Source: Phoronis australis (Eukaryota > Phoronida > Phoronidae). Taken from it: a DNA stretch of 64,000 nt. Numbering within the stretch: position 1 is the stretch's first letter; each line of letters opens with the position of its first letter. Below are positions 31,926 to 44,242 of the stretch, piece by piece. A model generated the notes under the pieces. That model saw only the letters and a list, made by a program, of their open reading frames with translations. It did no database searches and had not been told where the DNA came from. The stretch covers positions 66,260 through 130,259 of the forward strand of contig NMRA01000204.1 of the NCBI GenBank assembly GCA_002633005.1, read 5' to 3'. Position numbers and translations under genes: made by a program.

Positions 31926-34729
31926 CTGTGGACAGATAACCTAAGGTAAGTTTTGAAATGACATAAACAGCTGGTTTGCAGGAAAAACAGGGTTCCATTA
32001 GCATTAATCACTTCGTAATGCAATCTAAGTATTTATCACGTAGTTTAGATATTATGGGGGTGACATTTACATTTTAATACTGAGTAATTTGATATTGGTT
32101 GTAGCTACTAATGAGAGCAGAGAACATTTCTTGTAGATAAGTAATGGTACAGCATGTGTGCTGTCACTGTAATATTAATATACTTAAAAGGATAAGCTGT
32201 ATGAAAAATCCTGCGAGTAATTAAACAACATTTAAACTGAAAATTAAGTAGGGGAAGCCCAGGACTATGTACGTCACATGTTGACATATTTTTTACCTAC
32301 TTAGCACTGGTGGGTAGAGGAGTTAGCTGTTGTAGTGTATGCTGTGTTTGCTAAGTCATAATTTGCTGCATACTGCACAGAGAGCGAAAAATCAGCAATA
32401 GGTGGTGTTTTATTTCTGGTACAAATTTTATAGCAGAATAAAAGAATAATGTCAATGTTTTAGTACCGGTAAGCAGTTATATTTTTTCAAGAAGGTCAGT
32501 TTCTAGTTGACATATTCTGCTCTCGGTTCTTGGGGAAAACATTTTGTGTTGTCAGAAGTTTTGAACAACTGTCAATCATTTCACGTTGATACTTGGCCCA
32601 GTATATTGCGTACGTGCACTGACAGTTCTTGTGCCCACCAGGCTATACTTGCCAACAGCCTCGTCAAAAGCATGGCCTCCATCGCATCACACCATCAAAG
32701 TGGCCCACTTTTGTCATATTCATGGGTCATATTATCTTATATTTTTGTGCCTTTCCAAACACTTTCCATACTCCTGTTATCTCATTTCCTTGTTCCGTTT
32801 CATAGACACAGTTTCATAAAAAGCCTGTTGTGATATTTTTGTGTGTTAGCCTTTGCAGTTTGGCCTATATCCAAATGTCCCGCTTTTTCATTGAATGTTG
32901 GCAACTATGCAGTAGGGGCCGTGTATGACCTACGGCATGACTTTGTTTGCAAATGTGGAGTGCTGGAAGATCAAAGTGCAATTATCTCACAGTTCCTTTC
33001 TTGGCCCACCATTTGTACTAAATTGGTGTGCTCTTTTTTTGTTTAACATATAAAAGGGTGGCCTTACTCATACCCTTGGAATATTCTTTGTCTGGCTATA
33101 CAGGAAACACAGAAAGTTCATTATGTGGTTTTGAAGCAGTGATTCAAATGTCATACAAACAATGCCCCCAGCACACCAGGTTATCTCCAAGCAGCTGACA
33201 ACTGTTTGTATTTGCCTGAACCGACCCTGAACTGTATCATCAGGTTTGAGTATTTGCCAACAACACCACAAAGACCTGATATCTTAGTAAACAAATGTAC
33301 TTTTTTCCAGAAAGGTCATACATAGTTCAGTACTCTGCCTTTGGCTGTCATGTGACTATTTTTTACAAAGAGAGATTTATGAAAATGTAAATGTATGCCT
33401 TCATTCTTGGTTCTTGTAGTCGTTCAGGGTATTTCTGTCATATAAAATCTACTTCCTTTATTTACACAGCATGAATGCACTGAATCCTGTCAATCTTCCC
33501 GGTCAGTGAACCTTGTTTTGATGTAAAAAATAAACGCACTTTGTTAATCAATACAGCAAGGATTTCAACAATGGTCTGACTAAATCGTTATATGGCAGAT
33601 TGTGGTTAAGAAAAAAAACTGTGTGATTACCACAGGGATTGGATTACACACAACCGTACTGTAGAAACCACAGAATATAGTTCACATCTGGGTGGTGGTC
33701 AAATTTAGTATGAGGGTTGGGGGCACCTGACACATTGGGACATCTAGATTGTGGGGCACCGTCCATGAACGGTTTTAAGAGATAGGCATCCTGATGCAAG
33801 GTTTGAAAAACATGCTAGTGCATCAAGGTGATTAAATTTTAAATAAAATTTTTTGTCTTGTTTAAAACATTAGGCATAAAGCCACATAAATGAAAATAAA
33901 TTTTACAGTGTCTCGAAATATTGAAGGTTCTGTTGATGGTATCTCAATCAGAATCTCCTAAAATCAATAAAAATGTATCAAATTCTGGATTCCTACACAC
34001 TCTAGAGAAGCCATGACTGACCCTTTATATGGTTTGCTCACTTTGCTGACCAGTTGGGCCAAGTGTAAGACAGAAGTGTTACAAAATACCTCGCCAAGAG
34101 TTCAGATCTGCATTGAATCTGTAAATTTCATATTATGTACAACTGAATGATTTTCTGTGGAAAAGTCTTGCTTGTTTTATGTCATCAAAACATTTGAGAT
34201 CATTGAGTACACAAACAAAAGTATGTTGTACCTAACCAGTTAATAGCCATGTTTTGTTGAAACCCCTCCTAGGCATTTCTGGCCTACTTACTACAGTTAT
34301 GTAAATATGGTTTGTCAATTACATTTATCATGCATCAGTTGTCTTAGGTCACACCCATTCTGTCAATGTCACTGAAGCCTTTTGGTTGTATCATAGGTGA
34401 AAGGTCACGACCTGATGGGGGTAAAGGAGCCCATTGAAAGTACATAGCAGGTGGAGAAGCAGGGTTCTTCAGTGCATTTTTTGTGTAGGAATAAAAAATC
34501 TTATTGTATAGTTCATTAAGTACTTTTATTGATAAAGTGGCCTACTGTGTAATAAGTTATTGATAAGAGTTATTTAGTTCAATTCGTGCACTTTATTTGG
34601 TTGTACTTTTGTGGTTAGATGCTGGTAGACAGTCTGTCTGCCAAGAAAATAATTAATAAGCCAGTTAGATATACCGACATGCTGGTCACTGGAGCCTCCT
34701 GCAGTCTGGATTTGTCTCTATTTGAATTA
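31926..34729. other. Intergenic DNA, no gene seen
   Basis: AT-rich. ORFs at 32507-33046 (plus) and 33068-33271 (minus) have neither splice sites nor family motifs that convince. Exons of the unidentified minus-strand gene could hide here. Confidence 0.45.
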
Positions 34730-34732
34730 TTG

Positions 34733-34771
34733 TTAATTAAGGAACCAATAAATGTTTTGGTTCCTTAATTG
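34733..34771. repeat. Short perfect hairpin
   Basis: AATTAAGGAACCAA and TTGGTTCCTTAATT form a 14-bp perfect stem with a ~7-nt loop AATGTT-like. No T tract or gene lies next to it to suggest a function. Confidence 0.7.
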
Positions 34772-34904
34772 CCTTTCATGAAAGGTGAAAGATTCCAGGA
34801 AAAATAGGTGTTGTTGATACCCAATAGACTTCATGATTTGTGCCTATGTACTTCAGAAAGTTATTGACATTTGTTCATGTCAGGTTGTGTACGCTGGTGA
34901 ATGG

Positions 34905-34965
34905 CTATTTTAGTAATTACTAAGAATTACTAAGAATTGCTAAGAATTTCTAAGTAATTGCTAAC
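34905..34965. repeat. Short degenerate tandem repeat
   Basis: About five copies of an ~11-bp unit close to ACTAAGAATT. Confidence 0.75.
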
Positions 34966-37900
34966 AACATAAAAAATTCAGTGACACTTTTTGTCATAGT
35001 ATATATTTTTATGGTGGCTGAAACTGAAACAGGTCGCATGACACATGGGGTATACCGTAAATCAATTTTTTGATATTTCTTGTACTGCAGAATACTAACA
35101 TTTTGTTTACAATATGCCACCCAAGTATGGAAATGACTTAAGTCCTGTTCACACATCAGTTCAGCCACAGTTCCAGGATTTTGTCACGGGGGTCTGACAT
35201 GTGACAAATATAAGGGGCCGCGGGCTTGAGATTCCTTCATTTTATCAAACTGTATAAGCTGATTGAGGGAGTCCAGACCAGCCAATGGATTCACACCTAT
35301 GTTTGAAACAGTTTCTTGTCTCGTGCCAATCAATTATTAGATCGTTCTGTTTACTTCAAGTGTTAATTTCCATTTTAGGGAATGTCCCATGCAGTTAAGC
35401 TTCCATGCTGGTCGTGTTGTGTCATCAAATTCAACGAGGTTGATGCTGCTGCAGTGAAGACTGACCAATGAGGAGATATTCAAGAAAATTCATCCAACAA
35501 ACATCACTTGGGGTGGTAGTAATTTAGGGGTAAAACCTGGGATTAATCTGTTTGAAATAGTTAAAGAAATTGGGTTGAATTTTAAGCATCCCTCATTATT
35601 TATGACAAGACGAGAAACATGTATCAAATTCTGGTAAAACATTTGTTGCTCAGCGTAGGACTATCCCATATTGCACAGACAATCACATGTGTGGTATTTG
35701 ATGTTGATGTTATTTTTTCTTGTAGATGTGTTTAGATTAGCTTGAGTGATTGCCATATTACAATTACCAAACGCCATGGACGTTTAGGCTTCCGAAGCAT
35801 CTTACTGTCTACAGTAAGCGCTACTGTCAAGAATTCAAACCAGAACTTTGAAAAAATAAGATGCATTTATGTTTCCCATTACCTTTGAAAAGAGACACTT
35901 GCTTTCAAGTTTTGAAAGTAATAATTATAAAATAGACCAATAGCAGTAAACACAGTTCACTAAGTAGCGCTACTGTAGGAAGTGTCCAATGATGTCTTCG
36001 TAGTTGTCGTAACAACATGGTTTAACAAGAGGCGTCCATGACAATCACATATACCGCTTGTTACGCACAGTGAAAATTAACAATTCTTGGCTTACAGTTA
36101 ATTTTATTTTTGATTTGCACATTATAATGGGTATTTTTATCGCGCACGCATTTGTTTCTATTGGTTATGGTACAATTCTGTTTTTAAGTGCACATGTCAA
36201 CGCAGTCATAGCTTTGAAGTTATGTTTTAGGGGACTGTGGGCCAGTGACTTGAAAAGCTGAGATGTCTTTGTTATTATAATTATTCATCAGTCACCTTGT
36301 TTCAATATCCAAGTGCAAGATTACGTATATTGGTAAACAAACTGGACACGTTTTGCTCAATATTTGTTCATAAATTACAGATTGTAAAGGTGAGAGTTAA
36401 CAGAATAGTTGTACTTTTGATGATGGAGACTGTGGAAAAAACTTTTACAAACGTAAGTCTCTGTACGAGAAATCATTATTATCATATTAACACTTCCATG
36501 TGTCATCTTTTCATATTTCATTTCGTAAATCGAGATATCTTTTACCCACCAGTATTAGTGTTAATTTGCAGCAGTTTATCAAACGGAACCTTTTATGTAT
36601 TTAGGAATTCATTATGTACCTGATCAATACTCATTTAAAGGTCCTAACATTCAAACTTTCAAAAATTTTCATATTTCATCTAGACCCATGGTCTCCCAAC
36701 TGCTTCTCATACAAGAAACATAAAAATTCAGTCAAAACTAAAGATCACGTATTGGTGCTAACACGTCAGTAGTCACAAACAAATCAATGTGGAATAATTT
36801 TGTTGATTCTCCTTTTTGGAGAGTCAAAAAATGTGCCAACGAATGGTGCTTAATAAGCCAGGGTCAATCTTACATCAATTTCGCCTATATACGCATCTTT
36901 TCATGATTATGTATATTCACATATAGCAATAAAAACCCTTAATAGTGACAATAGTTTAAAAGAACTCAATGTCAACCACTCATTGTCTGTTCTGAGTAGG
37001 TTACATATAGAAACGACAATTTAAACTGTTGGATTAATGTTTATGGCCTCAAAGAGAAAAACAGTCCTTAATTTTTATGCCGTGAGGCAGTCTGCATTTA
37101 AATTGATATTCAATTGTCAGAAAATTAAGAAATTTTGATATTTTACCGAAGTGATATTTAACCTATGGAAGCGTTATGGTAAAATGTCACCAACTTAAGA
37201 CATAATATTGCGAACAATTTAAGTTATAATTTGTAATTTTTCAGTTTAAGTTATGTAGCATCAATTTGGTGCTTTACTATGTTCAATATCTGTACCATAG
37301 GTACCATTAAAAATCTGAAAAATGTGGACATTAAAACAATTATAGAAAACCTTGAAAAACAAAAAAAAAATATTAATTTTAGCAATTATTTTTCCCAAAA
37401 TTGGTGAGATTTTACCATTTTATAATTTTAGACACCTTTATAAGGATTTGTTACTAAATGATGAACATGACCACAGACTTTCGGGGAAACTAATTTTCGT
37501 GAAGTTGTAGAATGTTTAACGAAATTATGTTGGAATGTTTGTGAATTATACTTTTACGGACTTGTTTCACAAACTGCATACTTTGCCTCAAAACTATGAT
37601 CTCACTCAGACAGTATTATGATAATTGTGCATATATCCTGAACTTATTATGCAGAACAAATACGTCATTCTAATTATACATTGTTCAATTCAAATTGTAG
37701 CGCTTTTCAACCAAAACTTGACTAATTAAAATTTTTTATGATCAAAACTACAGTTACACACTTTAAAAATACAAGGTAAACTTGGATTTTCAAATTTGAA
37801 AATTATTATATATGGAACGTGATTTTTCTCGGTGCTAAATAAGTCAGGGTTAGATATCCATTAATGTCGCATATAATCGCACACAAAGTTCTAGAGGGTG

Positions 37901-38325
37901 CTAGGGGTTGAAGGCTGAAATCTATGAAGTGACTCAGTAGCATTACTTGGTTGTTCTATGGAAATCAGTTTTATCCCACTAAATCCAAATGGCATTGATT
38001 AGTGTTCGTTTTCATCAAGAAGGAAATCATATAGTCATTTTGTAACCATAACCACACGTAGGTGGACACTGGGTTGGGTGCTTGAGTTGTGTTAGCCACC
38101 AAAAAACTCGAATCGTAGGGGTTGTAGCCTCACCCCCTCCCCACCATTTATTAGGTTATGAGTCTCATGTTAACGTCAGGAGTCGTCATTGAAGAACCAT
38201 CCTAAGTATAGTCATTTTACCTACATCTACCTTATGGGAAGCAATAAGTGTATTTTCCTCAGTGCAATGTTTTCCACGACATATTTGACTAAAACTGACT
38301 GATCATTGTAAAGTTACAGATGGGT
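34966..38325. other. Intergenic DNA, no gene seen
   Basis: Very AT-rich, especially 36900-37800. Short ORFs at 36058 and 36297 (plus) are hydrophobic or Asn/Ile-rich, as expected by chance in such DNA. No repeat family recognised. Confidence 0.5.
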
Positions 38326-38600
38326 TCAAATCTTAGGATAATTTTGTTTCAATAGTCTTGCGTAATCTGCCACTGAGAACTGCGGCAGTTTGAGCATAAG
38401 TTCTCTTTTGAGATTAAGTAACTCAGGAATTAATGAGTCATTTCCAGAGATCTCTGCTATTTCTAAAACAACCGTCTCATTTTGGCAACTGTCTTGCCAA
38501 TTCAATTGTCTCATTTTCATTCAGTTTTAACCTATGAAGATAGTCACGGATCATGACGCAGGGTCCAAATGACCCAGTACGCAAAGATTCTAGGATGTGC
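38326..38600 (-). pseudogene. Possible broken exon, two adjoining frames
   Basis: On the minus strand one frame, open from about 38600 to 38464, contains VMIRDYLHRLKLNENETIE and LARQLPK before a stop. The frame one base over then carries IPELLNLKRELMLKLPQF and ADYARLLKQNYPKI up to a TGA at 38326. Both read like helical protein and together look like one C-terminal region split by a one-base shift. A chance ORF or sequencing error are alternatives. Family unknown. Confidence 0.3.
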
Positions 38601-41600
38601 TTTAGATTTCTTTATTACATCTCATCTCTATCTAATTCTGTACGTTGGTGCTCTTCACTCATCACTTACTATAAGGATTTTAATACAAGTCAGGTTTCTA
38701 CCATAATACAACCGGAGGATAAGGACTATGCTAACATCAATAAGAGCCAGGTATCCAAAGCTACTGATGACTGAGATCCTGTACAAGGCCCAATGTGACA
38801 AGATCTTTGAGTGAGTGGTTGGCAAGGGATTTTTGTCTGTTTGTTATCATAGTTTTGGTCTAGCAATAAATAAATGCCTGGTCTCTTAATCAACACCAGT
38901 CCAGTCTTGAATTAATGTCCAGACTTCTATTAGAAGCTTCATCATATTGGTTTTGAATCTCATCATTACAATCTATGCAAAACAAAATACTTGAACAATA
39001 TTGCAACTTTTGTCAGTATTTACTGGAGTTCTGAAATTTTCCACAGTTTGTCTCCTAAGACTTCAATGTTCTTTTACTTCAGACAACATACAATTATTCT
39101 GTTAACTCTACCTACAAAAACTGTACAGTAGTCTGTTTCGTGACAGTGAATTTAGACTTTTGACAGAAATTTGGTCTTACGTTCCCACTTTGCAATTGCT
39201 GCGGAAAGGTTTAGCCGAGCAATTATGAGCCCATCGCAGTCTAGAAATAATAATTTGTAGAAGCTATATCAGTAACTAGCGGGAATATGTTAATTTTCAG
39301 CGAATTAATTTGCACATTTACCGACACTAATTATTTTCAGAAATAGTTGTAAGGCCACATTTCTGACTTAGGTAAGTCACTTTTCATGAATCAGACGCCT
39401 GTACTGCGGTTTGCTCAGAGGATTGGCTATCTTATGGTCGATCTTATACAAGTACTCAGGATTTGGCGACGTCAAAAGCCAATTGAATAAGACACACCCA
39501 GTAGTTGCTCAAAATTTAAAGTGCATAGGACACTTTAACAAATATATCACAACACATCAGTTAGCACAGAGTGTGAAATTAGTCAAATCACTTGTGTCAC
39601 ACACTTGATGGGTATATATCTAAAGGCATTGTAAATAGGTAGTTATTAATCATATGTGGTATTTGGAGCTTTGCTTGTAAACAGTAGTGTGGTTTGTAGC
39701 TTTTTGTGTAGTTGTGTGTGTGTTTTGTAGTTAAGTGCTTAGAGTTGAGCAATAGGAAAGCTTTTGAGTGTCATCTAGTTATGATAGAGTTTAATTATCA
39801 CTTAGTTTTTACTTGTGCTGGTAAAGATCTTACTAAAACTGAGTGTAACGCACTAAATGGAGGAAAGTCTCAGTGGCAGGGAGGAATCGTTAATCTGTCT
39901 GTCTAGTTTTGATTTAGTTTTGACGAGAACTAGTCAGTGTTATTTGATAAATTATCCTGCAGTTCCAACTGGCAGTGATTCACATGTATCTAGTTCTGTT
40001 ACTAAAAACTGAAAGTCAAATAGGTCAGCTCAATAAAATACAAAACTGTGGCGTTGTTCATAGTGATTTAGTTCATAGGAATATCGGTGTAGTATGCTTT
40101 TATTACTAAATACCGGGATCTACCATTCAAAGAACAGTGATTATTCCATCTGTTTGGCTTATGGAGTTCAGTTTGTACTTTATTGGTTTTTTTGTGTGTG
40201 ATGTCGTGCTTTCAGCAAACCAGTATTTTTTGTACATGATTCTGGCACTATCGTAGGTGATGGCCAACAAATAGTTTTCATATGATCTCGGACCAATTCA
40301 ACAACCCGTCAACCAGGTAGGCTCTCCCCAATACCGTTCTTGTTTATTGCCGACACGGAATGCACTTGGTGTAGTTTTGCACTTTTTATAAGGACCAAAG
40401 TAATGCTCTATTTTGTAAATAAGAGAGTGGTAGTTTTAGGGGAGATTTTATTGAAGTGTAGAAAGGTGAACTTGCTTTAAATGATTTGTACTCAGTTCCA
40501 TAAAACTTATGAGGAAGAGGACTTTGGAGAAATAATCTCAACAATACTTTTACAGCAAAACGTGTTCATCTATTGCACAGGAAGTTTGTAAATGTGTAAA
40601 TTAATTGAAATTGTGAGCGAGTGATGTATGTATGTGATGTTGGTGTGTTTGTGTTATATTAAATATTACATAATAGCTGAAATTGAGCCGGCTATCGCCT
40701 GTTGGCGCTCATCACTTGAGCCAGCTAGCGCTCGTTATTTCAGTATGGCATCTCTACCAGTATTGAGATTTTCCGAGCACTTGGGCAATGCAACCAGTCG
40801 CGTTTTGCCATTTGTGCAGCTATCGTTGTAAAAGTACAATTGAGTTGTTAGGATTTGGCAGTACATTTCTGGTGTTCTTATGGCTTAGCTTATAGTTTTG
40901 TATGACGTGCTGCCGGGGGGCAGTCAGTTTAATGGGGACCCCCCCCCCGGTAGTCTTGCTTTGCTTGGTGTTATGTGTGTTAGTTGTAGCGTAATTATAG
41001 TGGTAGCATTCAGGCTCACATTTCAAGGTGACTGGTAAATACGTATTGTACGCATTGACACTCAAAGAAGTGACTAGAACTGCAGTAAATTGTATTGGTT
41101 TCAATGAGACCCGTTATGGCTGGTATTATTGAGTCACCTGCATTGTTTACTATCCTTCCACTACCCATGGGTTTAATGTTGCCGTAACAATCCAGACTTT
41201 AAGAGTGTCGATGCTTTGTGAAGCACGTCAAAAAGTTGGAAATTCCCTTCCAATTATTTTTACGTGCTCTGACATCGTTCTGGCCCACAAATGAACATCA
41301 TTGATTATGTGAATCACAGAGTGTTGCTGATCTGGCTTCAAACCAAAGTATGACGAGAACTCGATAGATTCTCGTCCTTTTCATACAGCTATTAATGCTC
41401 TTGCCAAAGGCTTGAAAACTGCTTGTTGCTTTTGAAAAGTGAATTTTGCATAGTATGTTGTAAATATGTTTTGTAAATATCGTTTGAAATTAGGTGTTAT
41501 TTAATGTGTTGCAGCTCCACCTTGTGGTTATTTTGTTTGCTTCTGAAAATCAAAACTACAAACATCAGGAATAGGCCAAGACAAATGCACATCTCAAAAA

Positions 41601-42860
41601 ACAGCAGTTATATGCATAGGATATGTGAATGTGCAGTGTCATAAACTGATAGCTTGGTGCTTGGTTTCTGTATAGTGACCATATTTATGTTGGATTTCTA
41701 TAAAACAAACGCAACCACAGTGACCTTGTATCATATAGTTGTTTTGTAGAAGTGGTGTGTCCAATTACTTGTTGATGTGAAATAAGGCCAAGAATTGAAA
41801 AGATTTGTGTTTGTACATCAATTGGAAGAGTTCATTTAAATAAATGCTTGATTTAATAATGATTATTACAACATTGTTTATCTAAATGCACTCATACCAT
41901 TTCAGTAAACTTGTATTCACATAAATAAAACCTATCACAATTTTTGTGCTACAAGAAGCAAACATGAACAAAAAGTTATCTTTCAACCTTTTTTAATACT
42001 CCTTGAGCACCTCTTGCTTGTAACACAAATACTTTGAAAGCTAACGTCCAAAAATGTAACTTCAGCTTAATCGCAACAAACACTGACATCAATAAATAGT
42101 ATATTAATCTAAAACGTTCACTCAAGAAACAAGCACAGTTGAAAGTTCTAAACCCACCAATTTCTTGTTTTGACACATTACAAGGTTGAAAGCTGAATAC
42201 CAGAATTGTGAATTTAATTAACATGACAAATTTTAGTAAAACCCTCTATTCTTCCATCATTTCTTATTCCATGATAACCCAAAAGTAAACGAGCAGCAAT
42301 TATACTCCTTCCCTGTAATCTCCAGAAAGGATCAAACAAAACTGCATTTTCTCGCAATGTAGCTGTGAAAAAAATGAATTGAGCCACTTCAGCTGATAAA
42401 ATTCGCCTCGAAATATTCCGTACCATGTCAGAACTAGATTTTCGTTACCAACAAGAACAATGAAACCATGGTGAATCCTATAAACCCTGAAATTGCTATT
42501 TCAAAAAAGGCGCATACGCGCATTGCCTGCAACTTGATTTGCTGGCTCCTTCATCAACAATTCAGGATCGGAAAAGTGTGATAATGTTTTTAAGCCCCAA
42601 AATGCTTTGGTTAAGAATAAAACAATGACAGCTAAGCAACAGCACTGCCCTCTTTAAGGCCACCAAGCACCATATGATTTATTTAGCCAAATAAAACTAG
42701 ATTTTAACTTAGCCAATAAAAGTGTTTATATTATCAATGAAAGTAGAAAGCCTTTCATCAGTTGGGTAACATGATCATTGGGTCACATGACCATTGGGTC
42801 ACATGACAATGTCTTCTCAGTGAAATTGAGCAAAAAAGGAAGGTACATTTGTGGAAAAAC
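38601..42860. other. Intergenic DNA, nothing firmly recognised
   Basis: AT-rich. A short direct repeat GAGCC(G/A)GCTA(T/G)CGC occurs near 40686-40730, and a G/C run near 40914-40950. Minus ORFs at 41976-42426 are unrecognised. Given that NUDT6 overlaps FGF2 in vertebrates, I looked on the plus strand for FGF exons and found none. Confidence 0.45.
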
Positions 42861-42879
42861 AATGGTATCAGTAACATTG

Positions 42880-43155
42880 ACCACATTTTGTTTGATATAA
42901 ATGTTCAAGTTTAAATCTAAAAAACGCAGTTACAGTTTTCTCAACTACTTCGTTTTTGTTTGATGAAACTTGGAAAGTTTTCATAAAAATCATGAAAGTC
43001 CTATTTTGATGGCCCTCCTGCAAAAAGGGACACCAGTTTAAAAAAATCCTAACAGCGTTTTGGCGAACACTGCATAATGCGTAATTAGCCATTTATGAGA
43101 TACGACGTTTTGAAGTTAACCAAAGTGGGACATTTTTTTAGGGTCCAAATGACCT
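42880..43155 (+). repeat. Dispersed AT-rich repeat, copy 1
   Basis: Shares ordered blocks with 45150-45490: AAGTGTTCAAG, AAATCT(C)AAAAAA, GTTACAG, AAAGTCCTAT, ATGGCCCTC, ACTGCATAA(T/C)GC, GAGATA(C/T)GA(C/T)GTT and AGGG(T/C)CCAAATGACCT-like end. Confidence 0.7.
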
Positions 43156-43159
43156 GGCA

Positions 43160-43350
43160 CATTGGTGGTCGAATTCATCCAAAAATTCAGTCATCCCGTC
43201 CCATCCATGATAGGAACAATCCATGACAAGAACATGTCTGCAAAATTTTACAAACATCAATCAAGGGCTTTTGGAGATACAGCAGCGGACGGATGAACAG
43301 ACGAGGATGACGACATAATGATACCCACACATATATATGTGGGTGCATAT
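43160..43350 (-). repeat. Truncated reverse copy of the CTAGTGGCA-type repeat
   Basis: CCATCCATGATAGGAACA, ATGTCTGCAAAATTTTACAAACATC, GGAGATACAGCAGCGGACGG and CCCACACATATATATGTGGGTGC are the inverse of the leader block at 8925-9080. Only the leader is present, without the CTAGTGGCA units. Confidence 0.8.
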
Positions 43351-43741
43351 AAATCGAATTGCTTGGCATGCTTAAAGTAATTTTTTGTCCAATTTCATGC
43401 GATGTGATTGGACATAAAGTTTGATGGTCACCGGCCCCGATTTACAGGTACCTAGGGTTGCTTTTGCTACAAAAATGTGGTTTTGAACCCTTTCAACATG
43501 AGATATATTCAATTGTAAGTAATATAAAATATATTTAAATTACACATTATAAGTTTCCATTGTAATGAAGACATGATAATTGTTTGAGGTAGAAATTTTG
43601 TGCCATGTACAATTGAGGTAACATACTGGAAGAACACTCACACAAAAATGAGGCCACAGGTCAAACATTCCCAATCTCAAATAATAAATAGTAGCCACGG
43701 AAGCAATAGATGAACTTGTGATCTGCAGCGTAACTGGGCAG

Positions 43742-43848
43742 TAGTCTGATAGAGCGGTGCCCGTATTTTGAGAACCAGTTTGATGTCTGTTGTTTAGTGG
43801 ATTAAACTGGTTCTCAAAATTCGGGCACGTTACATCAGACCATTACCG
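43742..43848. repeat. Palindromic hairpin repeat, copy 5
   Basis: GTGCCCGTATTTTGAGAACCAGTTT pairs with AAACTGGTTCTCAAAATTCGGGCAC, a near-perfect 25-bp stem, with outer AGTCTGATA/TATCAGAC-like arms. Ends 60 bp from the NUDT6 stop codon, so it may lie in that gene's 3' UTR. Confidence 0.9.
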
Positions 43849-43910
43849 CGTAACTGTATACAGTTGGGAACTCCTGCTGGCAACACCAATAAACTTCTTC
43901 ACCACAGATG

Positions 43911-44242
43911 TCACTTGAACTCTAGCGGTAGAGGTCTATGAAATAATTTATAGTAAAGCCCTGAGTAGACAGCAGGGAATTCCTCAAAGTTGATGTCAAC
44001 CTTATCGAATCCCTTCTCAAGTCCATACATCACTAACCGCGTCACTCGCTTGGTCAAAATTGCAATTCCTTCGTGATTCAGGACTTCCTGCAATGACATC
44101 CACCTGCAGTCCTTGACCTCGTGGGCACACGGATTGAGGTCAAACGTCAGTGGCTTCATGCGACACACGATGTAGATGTCAGAACGGCCGAATGCATTTG
44201 GGTGTTTGTGCTGTTGTCGAAACGTCAAAACTGACTGGAATT
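43911..44242 (-). CDS. NUDT6: NUDT6 terminal exon
   Basis: Follows GTCATCTTTCAG. Encodes the last 109 residues from EFQSVLTFRQQHKHP to the TGA stop. Confidence 0.95.

Noticed and set aside
36058-43000. FGF exons antisense to NUDT6
   Set aside because: I looked for the conserved FGF core strands on the plus strand and saw none; the vertebrate arrangement cannot be claimed here.
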